The notes under the pieces: model-generated
Database searches by the model: none
What the model saw: only the letters and a program-made list of their open reading frames with translations
Told to the model about the DNA's origin: nothing
Source: Roseomonas nitratireducens
GTDB taxonomy: Bacteria; Pseudomonadota; Alphaproteobacteria; Acetobacterales; Acetobacteraceae
Direction of reading: 5' to 3'
Assembly: GCF_017813355.1 (NCBI RefSeq)
Contig: NZ_JAGIYZ010000008.1
Span: 62,001 to 126,000 of the forward strand
Length of the DNA: 64,000 nucleotides
Shown here: piece after piece, positions 17,933 through 26,377 of the stretch
Layout of the letters: every line of letters starts with the position of its first letter
Position numbering within the stretch: the first letter of the stretch is position 1
Program-made: the position numbers and the translations under genes

Positions 17933-18421
17933 ATGGCTGGCGGCGAGGGCCGCGCCGTGACCTCGGCCTGCGCCCTGCCCTGCGCCCAGGAAGGCCCGAA
18001 CTGCGCGCTGTTCGGCCGGCGCGCGCTGCTGGTCGCCGCGCATGCCGGCGAACGGGACAAGCTCTCGGCCGCGCTGCACCTGCTGGGGCTCGAGGTGATC
18101 CCGATCGCGCCCGCCCGCCGCGACGGGGTGGTGTTGCCGCCGCGGATCGACCTTGTCGTCTGCGGCAGCCTCGCGGACCTGCATGGCGCCGGGGATATCG
18201 TCTCCCTGCTGCGGGAGGAACGCCCCTGGGTGCCGCTGATCGCCGCGACCGCCGGCGGCCATGCGGTGCGGGTGGACCTCGACCGCGGGATCGATGCCCC
18301 GGCTCGCTGCGCCGGGGACCTCGCCACGCTGGTCGTGCGCGCCGGCTGCCGCGTGGCCCGCCACAGCCGGGTCGCGCCGGCACCCGGCGCGGCCACCCGC
18401 GCGTCCCCCCCGGCCGGCTGA
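17933..18421 (+). CDS. receiver-like protein with lost phosphorylation residues (uncertain)
   Basis: A 162-residue protein whose middle resembles a response-regulator receiver: RRALLVAAHAGERDKLSAAL, then LGLEVIPIA, then IDLVVCGSLADLHG and WVPLIAATAG. The acidic pair at the end of the first strand and the phospho-acceptor Asp are missing (AAH and C instead), and no output domain follows. The ATG at 17933 is chosen because it directly precedes the structured part; an earlier in-frame ATG (17795) falls in the hairpin. Alternatives are a GTG about 24 bases later or no real gene at all. It may be a pseudo-receiver working with the neighbouring regulators. Confidence 0.5.
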   Translation: MAGGEGRAVTSACALPCAQEGPNCALFGRRALLVAAHAGERDKLSAALHLLGLEVIPIAPARRDGVVLPPRIDLVVCGSLADLHGAGDIVSLLREERPWVPLIAATAGGHAVRVDLDRGIDAPARCAGDLATLVVRAGCRVARHSRVAPAPGAATRASPPAG

Positions 18422-18449
18422 AGGCCGAAGGCCGGCGCCGCGGCCTGCC

Positions 18450-19082
18450 TCAGCTGGGCAGAAGCCCCTTCTGGCGCGCCGCCCGCAGCAGCGCGACCGG
18501 CCCGGGCACCGCCAGCGCCGCGACGGCATCCGCCACCAGCGCGTCGAGATCGGGCAGGCGCATCGCGAGCGCCCCGGCGATGGTCCGCCGGCTGCGCCCG
18601 CCCAGCATCATCCCGAGCGCCCGGCGCGCCAGCGGCGAGAGCGGCGCATCGGCCGGCTGCACGACGCCTTCGGCCAGCAGCCGCAGGGCGGACAGCACGG
18701 TCGGCGTCGCGGAGAGGTTCTCCAGCACCTCGGCCTCCCCCATCGCCAGCAGGCGGCAGGCGAGCGCGGGTTCCACCGGGCCGGGCACGAGCATGAGGAC
18801 CGGCGCCGCGACGCCGGCCGCGCGCAGCGCCGCGACCGGGGCCGCGGCATGGGGCAGCCGCCCGCGGGGGCCCATGGTCAGCGCGACGCGCCGTGGCGCG
18901 GTCGCGAAAGGCGGCAGCAGCAGGTCCTCCGGCGCGGCGAAGCCATCGCAGGGCAGGCCGGCCGCGCGCAGCATCAGCACGAGGGAATCCTGCCAGTCCG
19001 CGTCCGGCACCTGCACGGCGACGAAGGGTTCCGCAGCGTCAGCCGCGCGCATGCAGGACAGTCCCTCAGTCTCGACGGACAT
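18450..19082 (-). CDS. FixJ-like regulator with eroded receiver and LuxR-like output
   Basis: A 210-residue protein in the FixJ layout: a receiver-like half (VAVQVPDADWQDSLVLMLRA, then VALTMGPRGRLPH, then VLMLVPG) and a C-terminal half resembling a LuxR/GerE DNA-binding domain (LSPLARRALGMMLGGRSRRT). The acidic pocket and phospho-acceptor Asp are not recognisable, so activation by phosphorylation is doubtful. The helix-turn-helix is also divergent. The ATG at 19082 (MSVETEGL) is preferred; longer versions start in what looks like promoter sequence. It diverges from the large PAS kinase with a 133-base gap, and may modulate that system. Confidence 0.65.
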   Translation of the reverse strand: MSVETEGLSCMRAADAAEPFVAVQVPDADWQDSLVLMLRAAGLPCDGFAAPEDLLLPPFATAPRRVALTMGPRGRLPHAAAPVAALRAAGVAAPVLMLVPGPVEPALACRLLAMGEAEVLENLSATPTVLSALRLLAEGVVQPADAPLSPLARRALGMMLGGRSRRTIAGALAMRLPDLDALVADAVAALAVPGPVALLRAARQKGLLPS

Positions 19083-19215
19083 CGCTTTCCGTGATCGCAC
19101 AGCCTCGACATGATAATGTGGTGCCGAAGGCCAGGACGTTTCACCTCCGTAGAATTGCGGGGGTGCATGCCCTGGCGCAGCCGGCCACGCCCGCCTTAGG
19201 AATCCCCGCATCCAA

Positions 19216-22200
19216 GTGAGCCCGCCCGTCCCCCCGCCGATCCGGCTGTCAGGGCCGCCGCCCTTCTGGTCGAACCCGGTCCCGATGTGGATCTTCGAGC
19301 AGGGGAGCCTGCGGTTCCTCGACGTGAACGAGGCCGCGGTCGAATCCTATGGCTGGTCGCGCGACGAGTTCCTGCGGATGACGATCCGCGACATCCGCTC
19401 GCCCGCGGAAGCCGAGCGGCTCGATCGCTGGCGGGCCGTGCAGCCGCGGCACGATACGATGTCCGGACCCTGGGTGCATCGCGATGCCCATGGCCGCGAG
19501 CGGATGGTCGAGATCAACGCCGCGCCGGTGATCTTCGAGGATCGCGCCGCCATCCTCGTCTCCGTCCTCGACCGCTCCGCCGAGTACGACGCCCATGCGG
19601 CGGTCCTCGCGCGCGAGGCCGAGTTGCGCGAGCGCGCGGAGATGCTGCGCCTCGCCATGGCCGCCGGCGGCGTCGGGACCTTCCGGCGCGACCTCGTCGC
19701 GGGCACGGTCGAGGTCTCGGACGAGGCGCGGGCGGTGCATGGCAGCCCGCTACCCGCCAACCCCATGCTGATGGGCGACTGGCTGCGCCACATGGTCCCC
19801 GAGGACCGGGCCTGCGTCGAGGAGACGGTCGTCGCCGCGCTGGCGCGCCGTGCCCAGGGCGTCACGGTCGACTACCGGCTGCGCGACCCGGACACCGGCG
19901 AGATCCGCCACATGGAGGCGCGCGCCGACTACCAGTACGCGGCGGACGGCACGCCGCTCACCGCCATCGGCGTCATCATCAACGTCTCGGCCCGCAAGGC
20001 GGCCGAGAAGGCGCTGACCGAGAGCGAGCAGCGCTACCGGTCGGTGGTCGAGACGGCGGCGGACGGCATCGTCATCGCCGATGCGCAGGGCCGCATCGTC
20101 GCCGCCAATGGCGCGACGCTGCGCATGTTCGGCTATGCCTCCCTGGCCGAGATCCTGGGCTGCGACATCGCGTTGCTGATGCCGCCGGCGGATGTCTGGC
20201 GCCAGGCCGGCTTCGTCGCGGCGCAACGGCCCGGCGCGCTGCCGCGCGTCCTCGGCCTGGAAGGGCGCGCCATGGTGGCGCGGCGGCGCGACGGGTCGCA
20301 ATTCCCGGTCGAGCTGTCGATCGGGTCCTTCACCTCGGACGGCCAGGCCCACCTGACCGGGATCATCCGCGACGTGAGCGAGCGGCGCCGCGCCGAGGCC
20401 GCGCTGGCCGAGAGCGACATGCGCCTGCGCCTGACGCATGAGGCGGCCGGCATCGGGATCTGGGAGATCGACCTGATCCGGGGCGTGACGCGCCTCGCGC
20501 CGGATACGGCGCGGCTCTACGGCCTGCCGCCCGACCATCCGCTCGAATTCCCGCGCGAGCACTGGCAGCGCATCGTGCATCCGGACGACGCCCCCCGCGC
20601 CAAGTGGCAGGCGCATGAGAAGGACGGACCCTTCGCGCCCTTCGACGTGACCTTCCGCGTCCCGCAGCGCGACGGCAGCCTGCGCTGGCTGCAGGGCATC
20701 GGGCGGGCGATCCCCGGGCCGGATGGCGGGCCGGCGCGCATCCTCGGCGTGAACTTCGACGTGACGGACCGGCGCATGCTCGAGGAACGCCTGCGGGAGA
20801 GCGAGGAGCGGCTGCGCCTGACGGTCGAGGCGACGGGCGAGGGGATGTGGGACGTGCACATTCCGAGCGGCCGTGCGACCTTCACGGCGGCATTCGCCGC
20901 CATGCTCGGCTATGCGCTCTCCGAGATCGAGCAGGACGTGTCCTTCTGGGAGAGGCGGGTCCATCCCGAGGATATGCCGGAGGTGCGCCGGCAGCTCGAT
21001 GAGCATCTCCGCGGCGCGACCAGCGCCTATGTGAGCGAACACCGGCTGCGACATCGCGACGGGCACTGGATCTGGGTGCTGGATCGCGGCCGGGTGGTCG
21101 AGAGGGAGGCAGACTGGCGGCCCGTGCGCATGCTCGGAACCCTCCAGGACATCACCGCGCGCAAGGCGCTGGAGACCGCGCTGGCAGATGGGGAGGCGCG
21201 CATCCGCGCCATCCTGGAGGCGGTGCCGCTGGCCGTGGTCAAGATCGGGCCCGATGGCGCGATCAGTGCAACCAACGCGGCCGCCGCCGCCCTGATTGGC
21301 GACGAGCCGCGCCTGCTCGACCGGCTGACGCCCGAGGACCGGACTGCCTGGCAGGCGGCGCATGCGCGCGTCTGCGCGGGTGAGACGGTGCAATGGGAGG
21401 TCGACCTGGCGGGGCGCGACGGCGAGCGCCACCGCGTTGAGGCGAGCGGCGTACCCTTTCCGCTGGCCGGCGGCGGCACCGGGCACCTTGCCGTGCTGCG
21501 CGACGTGACCGCGATGCGGGAGGCCGAGGCGCGGCTGCGCGGGCTGGAGGCCGAGGCGATGCGCGCTTCCCGCCTCGGCGCGATGGGCGCGATGGCGGCG
21601 GGCCTCGCGCATGAGCTGAACCAGCCGCTGGGCGCCATGATGAACTACACGGGCGCGGCGGCGATGCTCGCCGGGCGCGTCGGCGTGGCCGAGGAGGAGC
21701 GCGCGCGCCTGGCCGGGCTGCTGGAGAAGGCATCGGCCCAGGCGCTGCGCGCGAGCGGGATCGTGCGCCGGCTGCGCGACTTCATCGGTCGCGCCGACCG
21801 CGAGGTGACGACGCTGCGCGTCACCGACCTGTTCGAGGAGGTCCGCACCGAGGCGCTGCAGCGCGGGCACGCCGAGATCGGCCTGTCGGTCACGCCGCCG
21901 GGGCTTCAGGTGTTCGGCGACGCGGTGCAGCTGCGCCAGGTCGTGGCCAACCTCCTCAGCAACGCGATCGAGGCCGCGCCGCCCGGCAGCGTGCCCCGCG
22001 TCTTCATGTCGGCGCATCGCGGCGACGGCGGCGAGGGCGTGGAGATCGTGGTGCGCGATTCCGGGCCGGGCATTCCGCCGGAGGTGCGGCGGCGGCTGTT
22101 CGAGCCGGTGGTGTCGAGCAAGCCCGAGGGCATGGGCATCGGGCTTGCCATGTGCCGCGCCATCGTCGAGGCGCATGGCGGCCGCATATGGGCGGCGTCC

Positions 22201-22290
22201 GAGGCGCTGGGCACGGGCGCGGCATTCCATGTGATGGTGCCCGACGAGGAGCGCGCGCTGCTCGGCAGCCTCGAGCATTCGGCGTCGTAG
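19216..22290 (+). CDS. six-PAS sensor histidine kinase
   Basis: A 1024-residue soluble hybrid of repeated PAS sensor domains and a kinase. PAS-like units begin at about residues 20, 140, 269, 398, 528 and 655, most introduced by ESEQRYR/ESEERLRL-type helices and closed by DV(S/T)xRxxxE linkers. The kinase part has the phosphorylated histidine in LAHELNQPLG (His799), an N-box (ANLLSNAIEAA), DSGPGIP and a G2 box (GMGIGLAMCRAIVEAHGG). There is no membrane helix or separate receiver. The histidine box is of the FixL/DctB type. The start is GTG at 19216, with no upstream in-frame ATG. The signal is unknown: no obvious FixL-type heme histidine can be named with certainty. Divergent from the FixJ-like gene; the FixJ-type regulator at 17.1-17.7 kb is a plausible partner. 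Confidence 0.93.
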   Translation: MSPPVPPPIRLSGPPPFWSNPVPMWIFEQGSLRFLDVNEAAVESYGWSRDEFLRMTIRDIRSPAEAERLDRWRAVQPRHDTMSGPWVHRDAHGRERMVEINAAPVIFEDRAAILVSVLDRSAEYDAHAAVLAREAELRERAEMLRLAMAAGGVGTFRRDLVAGTVEVSDEARAVHGSPLPANPMLMGDWLRHMVPEDRACVEETVVAALARRAQGVTVDYRLRDPDTGEIRHMEARADYQYAADGTPLTAIGVIINVSARKAAEKALTESEQRYRSVVETAADGIVIADAQGRIVAANGATLRMFGYASLAEILGCDIALLMPPADVWRQAGFVAAQRPGALPRVLGLEGRAMVARRRDGSQFPVELSIGSFTSDGQAHLTGIIRDVSERRRAEAALAESDMRLRLTHEAAGIGIWEIDLIRGVTRLAPDTARLYGLPPDHPLEFPREHWQRIVHPDDAPRAKWQAHEKDGPFAPFDVTFRVPQRDGSLRWLQGIGRAIPGPDGGPARILGVNFDVTDRRMLEERLRESEERLRLTVEATGEGMWDVHIPSGRATFTAAFAAMLGYALSEIEQDVSFWERRVHPEDMPEVRRQLDEHLRGATSAYVSEHRLRHRDGHWIWVLDRGRVVEREADWRPVRMLGTLQDITARKALETALADGEARIRAILEAVPLAVVKIGPDGAISATNAAAAALIGDEPRLLDRLTPEDRTAWQAAHARVCAGETVQWEVDLAGRDGERHRVEASGVPFPLAGGGTGHLAVLRDVTAMREAEARLRGLEAEAMRASRLGAMGAMAAGLAHELNQPLGAMMNYTGAAAMLAGRVGVAEEERARLAGLLEKASAQALRASGIVRRLRDFIGRADREVTTLRVTDLFEEVRTEALQRGHAEIGLSVTPPGLQVFGDAVQLRQVVANLLSNAIEAAPPGSVPRVFMSAHRGDGGEGVEIVVRDSGPGIPPEVRRRLFEPVVSSKPEGMGIGLAMCRAIVEAHGGRIWAASEALGTGAAFHVMVPDEERALLGSLEHSAS

Positions 22291-22397
22291 AAATACGGTC
22301 ACATCTGCGCAACGAAGTTCAACGATCCGTTATCGCCTGGAGGCGCATCATCCTCCTACGCGCCGCGATCCGCCCGGCGCACGATACGGAGTGGGCC

Positions 22398-22922
22398 ATG
22401 TCTGTCACGAGACCGACGCCGACCGGCCGGGAAAGTCCGCTCGGCGAGGACGAGATTATCGTCACCAAGACCGACCCGCGCGGCCGGATCACCTACGCCA
22501 ACGAGGTGTTCCTGCGCGTCTCGGTCCTGACGTGGAAGGACGCGATCGGCGCGCCGCACAGCCTGGTGCGACACCCCGCCATGCCGCGCTGCGTCTTTGA
22601 GCTGATGTGGAAGACGATCCAGTCGGGCGGGGAATTCTTCGGCTACGTGCTGAACCTCGCGACCAACGGCGACCACTACTGGGTCTTCGCGCATGTGACG
22701 CCGAGCTTCGGCCCGGACGGCGCCGTGCTGGGCTTCCATTCCAACCGTCGCAAGCCCGAGCCGAAGCAGGTGGCGAGCGTCTCCGCGCTCTATCGCGACC
22801 TGCTCGCCGTCGAGCAGCGGGAGGAAGACCGCAAGCGCGGCCAGCAGATGGGCGCCGCCGCCCTCGCCGCCATGCTCGCCGAGAAGGAGATGAGCTATGA
22901 CCGCTTCGCCTTCGCTCTCTGA
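22398..22922 (+). CDS. Aer-type PAS sensor protein without its own signalling domain
   Basis: A 174-residue protein consisting of one PAS domain and a short charged helix. The sequence [20 protein letters not shown], then [10 protein letters not shown] and [19 protein letters not shown] closely follow the FAD-binding PAS of the aerotaxis receptor Aer (the VRHPDMP region contacts FAD in that family). After the PAS it stops at a helical tail (residues about 125-174), without HAMP, membrane or methyl-accepting regions. The ATG at 22398 starts [10 protein letters not shown]; the longer frame upstream overlaps the kinase. The last 26 bases overlap the start of the chemoreceptor gene, so the two are likely coupled and may form one split energy-taxis receptor. 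Confidence 0.88.
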   Translation: MSVTRPTPTGRESPLGEDEIIVTKTDPRGRITYANEVFLRVSVLTWKDAIGAPHSLVRHPAMPRCVFELMWKTIQSGGEFFGYVLNLATNGDHYWVFAHVTPSFGPDGAVLGFHSNRRKPEPKQVASVSALYRDLLAVEQREEDRKRGQQMGAAALAAMLAEKEMSYDRFAFAL

Positions 22923-24210
22923 CCGGCTCCTCCAGCCGGCCCTCGGCGCCGCGGTGCTCGCGGGGCTGCTCGGCAGCGTGGCGGCCTCGGTGCTCGAGGC
23001 GGGCATGCTGGCGAGCCTGCTGCCGGCCTGCTGCGGCGTCGCCGCCTGGGTGGCGCTGCGCATCCGCGACAGCCGCAGCGCGGCGCTGATCCGCGCCGTC
23101 GCCGAGGCCTGCGAGCGTGCGCGACGCGGCGACATGGAAGCGCGCGTGCTGGGCGCGCCGCGCGGCGGCATGGCCGGCGACCTGCAGCGCTCGGTCAACG
23201 CGATGCTCGACGTGACCGACGCCTTCGTGCGCGAGGCGGGTGGCGCGATGCGCGCCGCCGCCGAGGGACGCCACCATCGCAAGGTGCTGATGCGCGGGTT
23301 GCCGGGCGCCTTCGGCGCCGCCGCGCGCGACATCAATGCCGGCATCGCGACGATGGAGCGCCAGGCGGAGGAATTCCACGGCTTCGCCGCCACCTTCGAG
23401 AGCGAGATGGGCTCCTCGGTCGGGCGCGTGACGCAGGAGGCCGACGGCATGCGCCTGCAGGCCGACACGCTGCTGGCGCGCGCCGAGGAGGCGATCGCCG
23501 CGTCGCACGAGGCCGGCACGGCGATCGGCGCCACGTCGAACGAGGCCCAGGCCGTCGCGGCCGCGGCCGAGGAACTGTCCGTCTCGGTCGCCGAGATCAC
23601 GCGCCAGGTGACCAGCGCGTCCACCATTGCCCGGCGCGCCGCGCAGGACGCGCAGAACACCGACCCGACGATCCAGGGCCTGTCGGACGCGGCGAACCGC
23701 ATCGGCGAGGTGGTGCGCATGATCGGCGCCATCGCCGAGCAGACCAACCTGCTGGCGCTGAACGCGACCATCGAGGCCGCCCGCGCGGGGGAGGCCGGCA
23801 AGGGCTTCGCCGTGGTGGCGAGCGAGGTCAAGGCGCTCGCCACCCAGACCGCGAGCGCCACGGGCACGATCGGCGAGCAGATCTCCGCCATGCGCACCGC
23901 GACGGGCGAGGCGGTGGCGGCGATCCGGTCCATCCGCGCCACCGTGGAGGAGACCGACGAGGTCGCCGCCGCGATCGCCGCGGCGGTCGAGGAGCAGGCG
24001 GCGGCGACGCAGGAGATCGCGCGCAGCGTGCATCGCGCGGCCGAAGGTGCCACGACCGCGGCGCGCAACGTGCAGGCGCTGCGCGAATCCTCCGAGAACA
24101 CCGCCGCGACCGCGCGCGCGGTGCGCGACGCGGCCGCCGGCGTGCAGGCCGAGGCGGGCCGGATGGAAGGCGAGGTCAGCGGCTTCGTCCGGCGCGCCCG
24201 CGCGCGCTGA
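22897..24210 (+). CDS. methyl-accepting chemotaxis protein without periplasmic sensor
   Basis: A 437-residue chemoreceptor. Two hydrophobic helices (about 10-33 and 35-55) are separated by only a few residues, so there is no periplasmic ligand domain. A HAMP-like region and a long coiled coil follow, with the conserved hairpin tip [20 protein letters not shown] at about residues 280-300 and [13 protein letters not shown] after it. In known systems the tip binds CheW/CheA. The ATG at 22897 lies inside the end of the PAS gene. Input is therefore probably supplied by that PAS protein, reading redox state or respiration rather than a ligand. No other che genes are in the window. Confidence 0.92.
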   Translation: MTASPSLSDRLLQPALGAAVLAGLLGSVAASVLEAGMLASLLPACCGVAAWVALRIRDSRSAALIRAVAEACERARRGDMEARVLGAPRGGMAGDLQRSVNAMLDVTDAFVREAGGAMRAAAEGRHHRKVLMRGLPGAFGAAARDINAGIATMERQAEEFHGFAATFESEMGSSVGRVTQEADGMRLQADTLLARAEEAIAASHEAGTAIGATSNEAQAVAAAAEELSVSVAEITRQVTSASTIARRAAQDAQNTDPTIQGLSDAANRIGEVVRMIGAIAEQTNLLALNATIEAARAGEAGKGFAVVASEVKALATQTASATGTIGEQISAMRTATGEAVAAIRSIRATVEETDEVAAAIAAAVEEQAAATQEIARSVHRAAEGATTAARNVQALRESSENTAATARAVRDAAAGVQAEAGRMEGEVSGFVRRARAR

Positions 24211-24235
24211 CGCCCAGCCAGGATCCGACACGGCC

Positions 24236-24261
24236 GGCGCGCGGGGTTCGCCCCGCGCGCC
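24236..24261 (+). terminator. perfect GC hairpin after the chemoreceptor gene
   Basis: An 11-bp perfect stem (24236-24246 with 24251-24261) closed by a TTCG tetraloop, 25 bases after the stop codon. Stem and loop are those of a very stable RNA hairpin. No T-run follows, which is common in very GC-rich genomes. Confidence 0.75.
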
Positions 24262-24323
24262 GCGCCCGCTTGCGTCCCGGGGCGAAGGGGTGAAACATCC
24301 CGGCCGACCGGGAGTGAGATGCG

Positions 24324-25286
24324 ATGCCTCGCCTGACCCGCCGCGCCGGGCTTCTCGCGCTGTCGGCCATGCCGGCCGCCGCGCTCGCGCAGACGCGCTT
24401 CCCCGACCGCCCGATCCGCCTGATCGTGCCCTGGACCGCCGGCGGGCCCGCCGATGTGGGCTACCGCATCCTCGCCGAATCCGTGCAGCGGCAACTGGGC
24501 CAGCCGGTGGTGGTCGAAAACCGCGCCGGCGCCGCGGGCATCCTGGGCGCCGTCGCGCTGCAGGAAGCGCGGCCGGACGGGCACGCCGTGTCGCAGATGC
24601 ATGTCGGCGTGGTGCGGCAGATGCTGCTGAACCCGCGCCCGCCCTACAACCCGATCGACGACCTGACCTACATCCTGCAGATCACCGGCTTCACCATGGG
24701 CGTGGTGGTGCGCGCCGACGCGCCCTGGCGCACGCTGCCCGAATTGCTGGACCACGCGCGGGCCAATCCCGGGCGGCTGAACTACGGCACGCTCGGCATC
24801 GGTTCCACCCAGCACCTGGTGGTGGAACGCATCGCCGCGCAGCGCGACCTGTCCATGACGCATGTGCCCTATCGCGGCACCTCGGACACGCTGCGCGCGC
24901 TGCTGGGCGGGGAGATCCACTTCGCCTCCGAATCCTCGGGCTGGGCGCCGATGGTGCTCGCCGGGCAGCTGCGGCTGCTGGCGATCTACACCTCGGCCCG
25001 CGCGCGGCGCTTCCCGGACGTGCCGACGCTGCGGGAAACCGGCATCGACATCGTGGTCGACAGCCCCGGCGGGCTGATCGGGCCGCGCGGGATGAACCCG
25101 GACACGGTGCGCATCCTGGCCGACGCCTTCCGCGCGGCGGCGCAGGAACCGGCGCATCTGCAGTTCCTGGAACGGCTCGACCAGCCGCTGTTGCTGCTTG
25201 ACGGCGAGGCCTATCGCGAGGCGATGCGCCGCACCATGGAGGAGGAGCGGGAGGTGCTGCGGCGGCTGAACCTCCTGCCAGCCTGA
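24324..25286 (+). CDS. Bug/TctC-family substrate-binding protein
   Basis: A 320-residue periplasmic binding protein of the tripartite tricarboxylate transporter class. A twin-arginine-like or Sec signal peptide is visible (MPRLTRRAGLLALSAMPAAALAQ, cut after about residue 23). The mature start FPDRPIRLIVPWTAGGPAD and the VVVENRAGAAGILGA segment are typical, as is HVPYRGTSDTLRALLGGE. Members bind organic acids, amino acids or aromatic acids. The gene is first in a run that leads to sugar-acid enzymes, so a sugar acid or related carboxylate is the likely ligand (inference). No TctA/TctB membrane genes are adjacent, as is common for the many Bug receptors of such bacteria. Confidence 0.93.
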   Translation: MPRLTRRAGLLALSAMPAAALAQTRFPDRPIRLIVPWTAGGPADVGYRILAESVQRQLGQPVVVENRAGAAGILGAVALQEARPDGHAVSQMHVGVVRQMLLNPRPPYNPIDDLTYILQITGFTMGVVVRADAPWRTLPELLDHARANPGRLNYGTLGIGSTQHLVVERIAAQRDLSMTHVPYRGTSDTLRALLGGEIHFASESSGWAPMVLAGQLRLLAIYTSARARRFPDVPTLRETGIDIVVDSPGGLIGPRGMNPDTVRILADAFRAAAQEPAHLQFLERLDQPLLLLDGEAYREAMRRTMEEEREVLRRLNLLPA

Positions 25287-25315
25287 CGCTTCCGCCACGA
25301 GGAAGGAATGCCGAG

Positions 25316-26305
25316 ATGACCGACACGATCCCCGTCCTTGACCTTGGCCCGCTGCGCGCCGGCGTGCCGGGGGCGCTCGACCGGCTGGGCGCCGAGCTGC
25401 GCCGCGCCTTCACCGAGGTCGGCTTCTACTTCGTGCGCAACCACGGCATCGGCCAGCCCCTGCTGGACGAGACCTTCGAGGCGGCGGAGCGTTTCCACGC
25501 CCAGCCGCTCGACGCCAAGCTCGCGATGCGGATCAACGAGCACAACATCGGCTACATGCCGCTGCGCGGCGCGACCACGCGGGTGAACGCGGTGGGCGAC
25601 GTGGCGCTGCCGAACGCCAACGAGGCGGTGTTCTTCAAGCGCGAGCTGCCGGCCGACCATCCGGACGTGCTGGCCAATGTGCGCTTCCGCGGCCGCAACC
25701 AGTGGCCGGCGGGCCTGCCGGGCTTCCGCGAGCAGGTGCTGCGCGCGATGGACGCCTTCGAGGGCCTCGCCCTGTCTCTGCTGCCGATCTACGCCCGCGC
25801 GCTCGACAAGCCGGCCGACTTCTTCGCGCCCTTCTTCACCGAGCCGATGTACACGCTGCGCATGTCGCACTACCCGCAGCAGGAACCGACGGCGCCGGAG
25901 AACGAGTTCGGCATCGCGCCGCATCTCGACACATCCTTCATGACGATCCTTGCGCAGAACCGCATTCCCGGCCTGTCGCTGCGGCTGTCCACGGGCGAGT
26001 GGGTCGATGCGCCGGCGCCGGAGGGCGCGCTGCTGATCAATGGCGGGATGATGCTGCGTCGCTGGACCGACAACCGCTTCATGGCGACGCCGCACCGCGT
26101 CATCAACCGTTCGGGGAAGGAACGCTACGCCATCCCCTTCTTCTTCGACGCGAGCTACCGCGCCGTCATGGCGCCCATCACCGCGGATGGCAGCCCGGGC
26201 CGGATGGAGCCGATCACCTATCCCGACTTCATGACCGGCTACCAGCGCAGCAACTTCCACCACGCCGCGGAAAAGGAAGAGAAGATCGAGCTGCAGGGCG
26301 CCTGA
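25316..26305 (+). CDS. Fe(II)/2-oxoglutarate-type dioxygenase (isopenicillin N synthase-like)
   Basis: A 329-residue non-heme iron oxygenase. The N-terminal DIOX_N-type region (IPVLDLGPLRAG, FTEVGFYFVRNHGI) and the C-terminal jelly roll are complete. The iron ligands are His203 and Asp205 (APHLDTSFM) and His260 (TPHRVINRS). Arg270 (ERYAIPFFF) is the expected 2-oxoglutarate anchor, although the usual RxS serine is Ala here. Members hydroxylate or oxidise small molecules; substrate unknown. A GAGGAAGGA ribosome site precedes the ATG. It lies 29 bases after the Bug receptor and 72 before the PdxA-family gene on the same strand, so it probably belongs to the same catabolic operon. Confidence 0.9.
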   Translation: MTDTIPVLDLGPLRAGVPGALDRLGAELRRAFTEVGFYFVRNHGIGQPLLDETFEAAERFHAQPLDAKLAMRINEHNIGYMPLRGATTRVNAVGDVALPNANEAVFFKRELPADHPDVLANVRFRGRNQWPAGLPGFREQVLRAMDAFEGLALSLLPIYARALDKPADFFAPFFTEPMYTLRMSHYPQQEPTAPENEFGIAPHLDTSFMTILAQNRIPGLSLRLSTGEWVDAPAPEGALLINGGMMLRRWTDNRFMATPHRVINRSGKERYAIPFFFDASYRAVMAPITADGSPGRMEPITYPDFMTGYQRSNFHHAAEKEEKIELQGA

Positions 26306-26377
26306 CCGGCGCCCGAGCCGACGATCGCGCGCGGCGCGGCCGAACCGCCCGACGCGCCCCAGCCGGAGAGACGCACC

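Noticed and set aside
19750-22302. Open frame of 850 codons opposite the PAS kinase
   Set aside because: The composition is Arg/Gly/His-rich without any domain, and the plus strand codes for the kinase with all its motifs.
22291-22397. Possible regulatory RNA between the kinase and PAS genes
   Set aside because: The 107-base gap has no strong hairpin or recognisable riboswitch core; it is probably only a leader with promoter.
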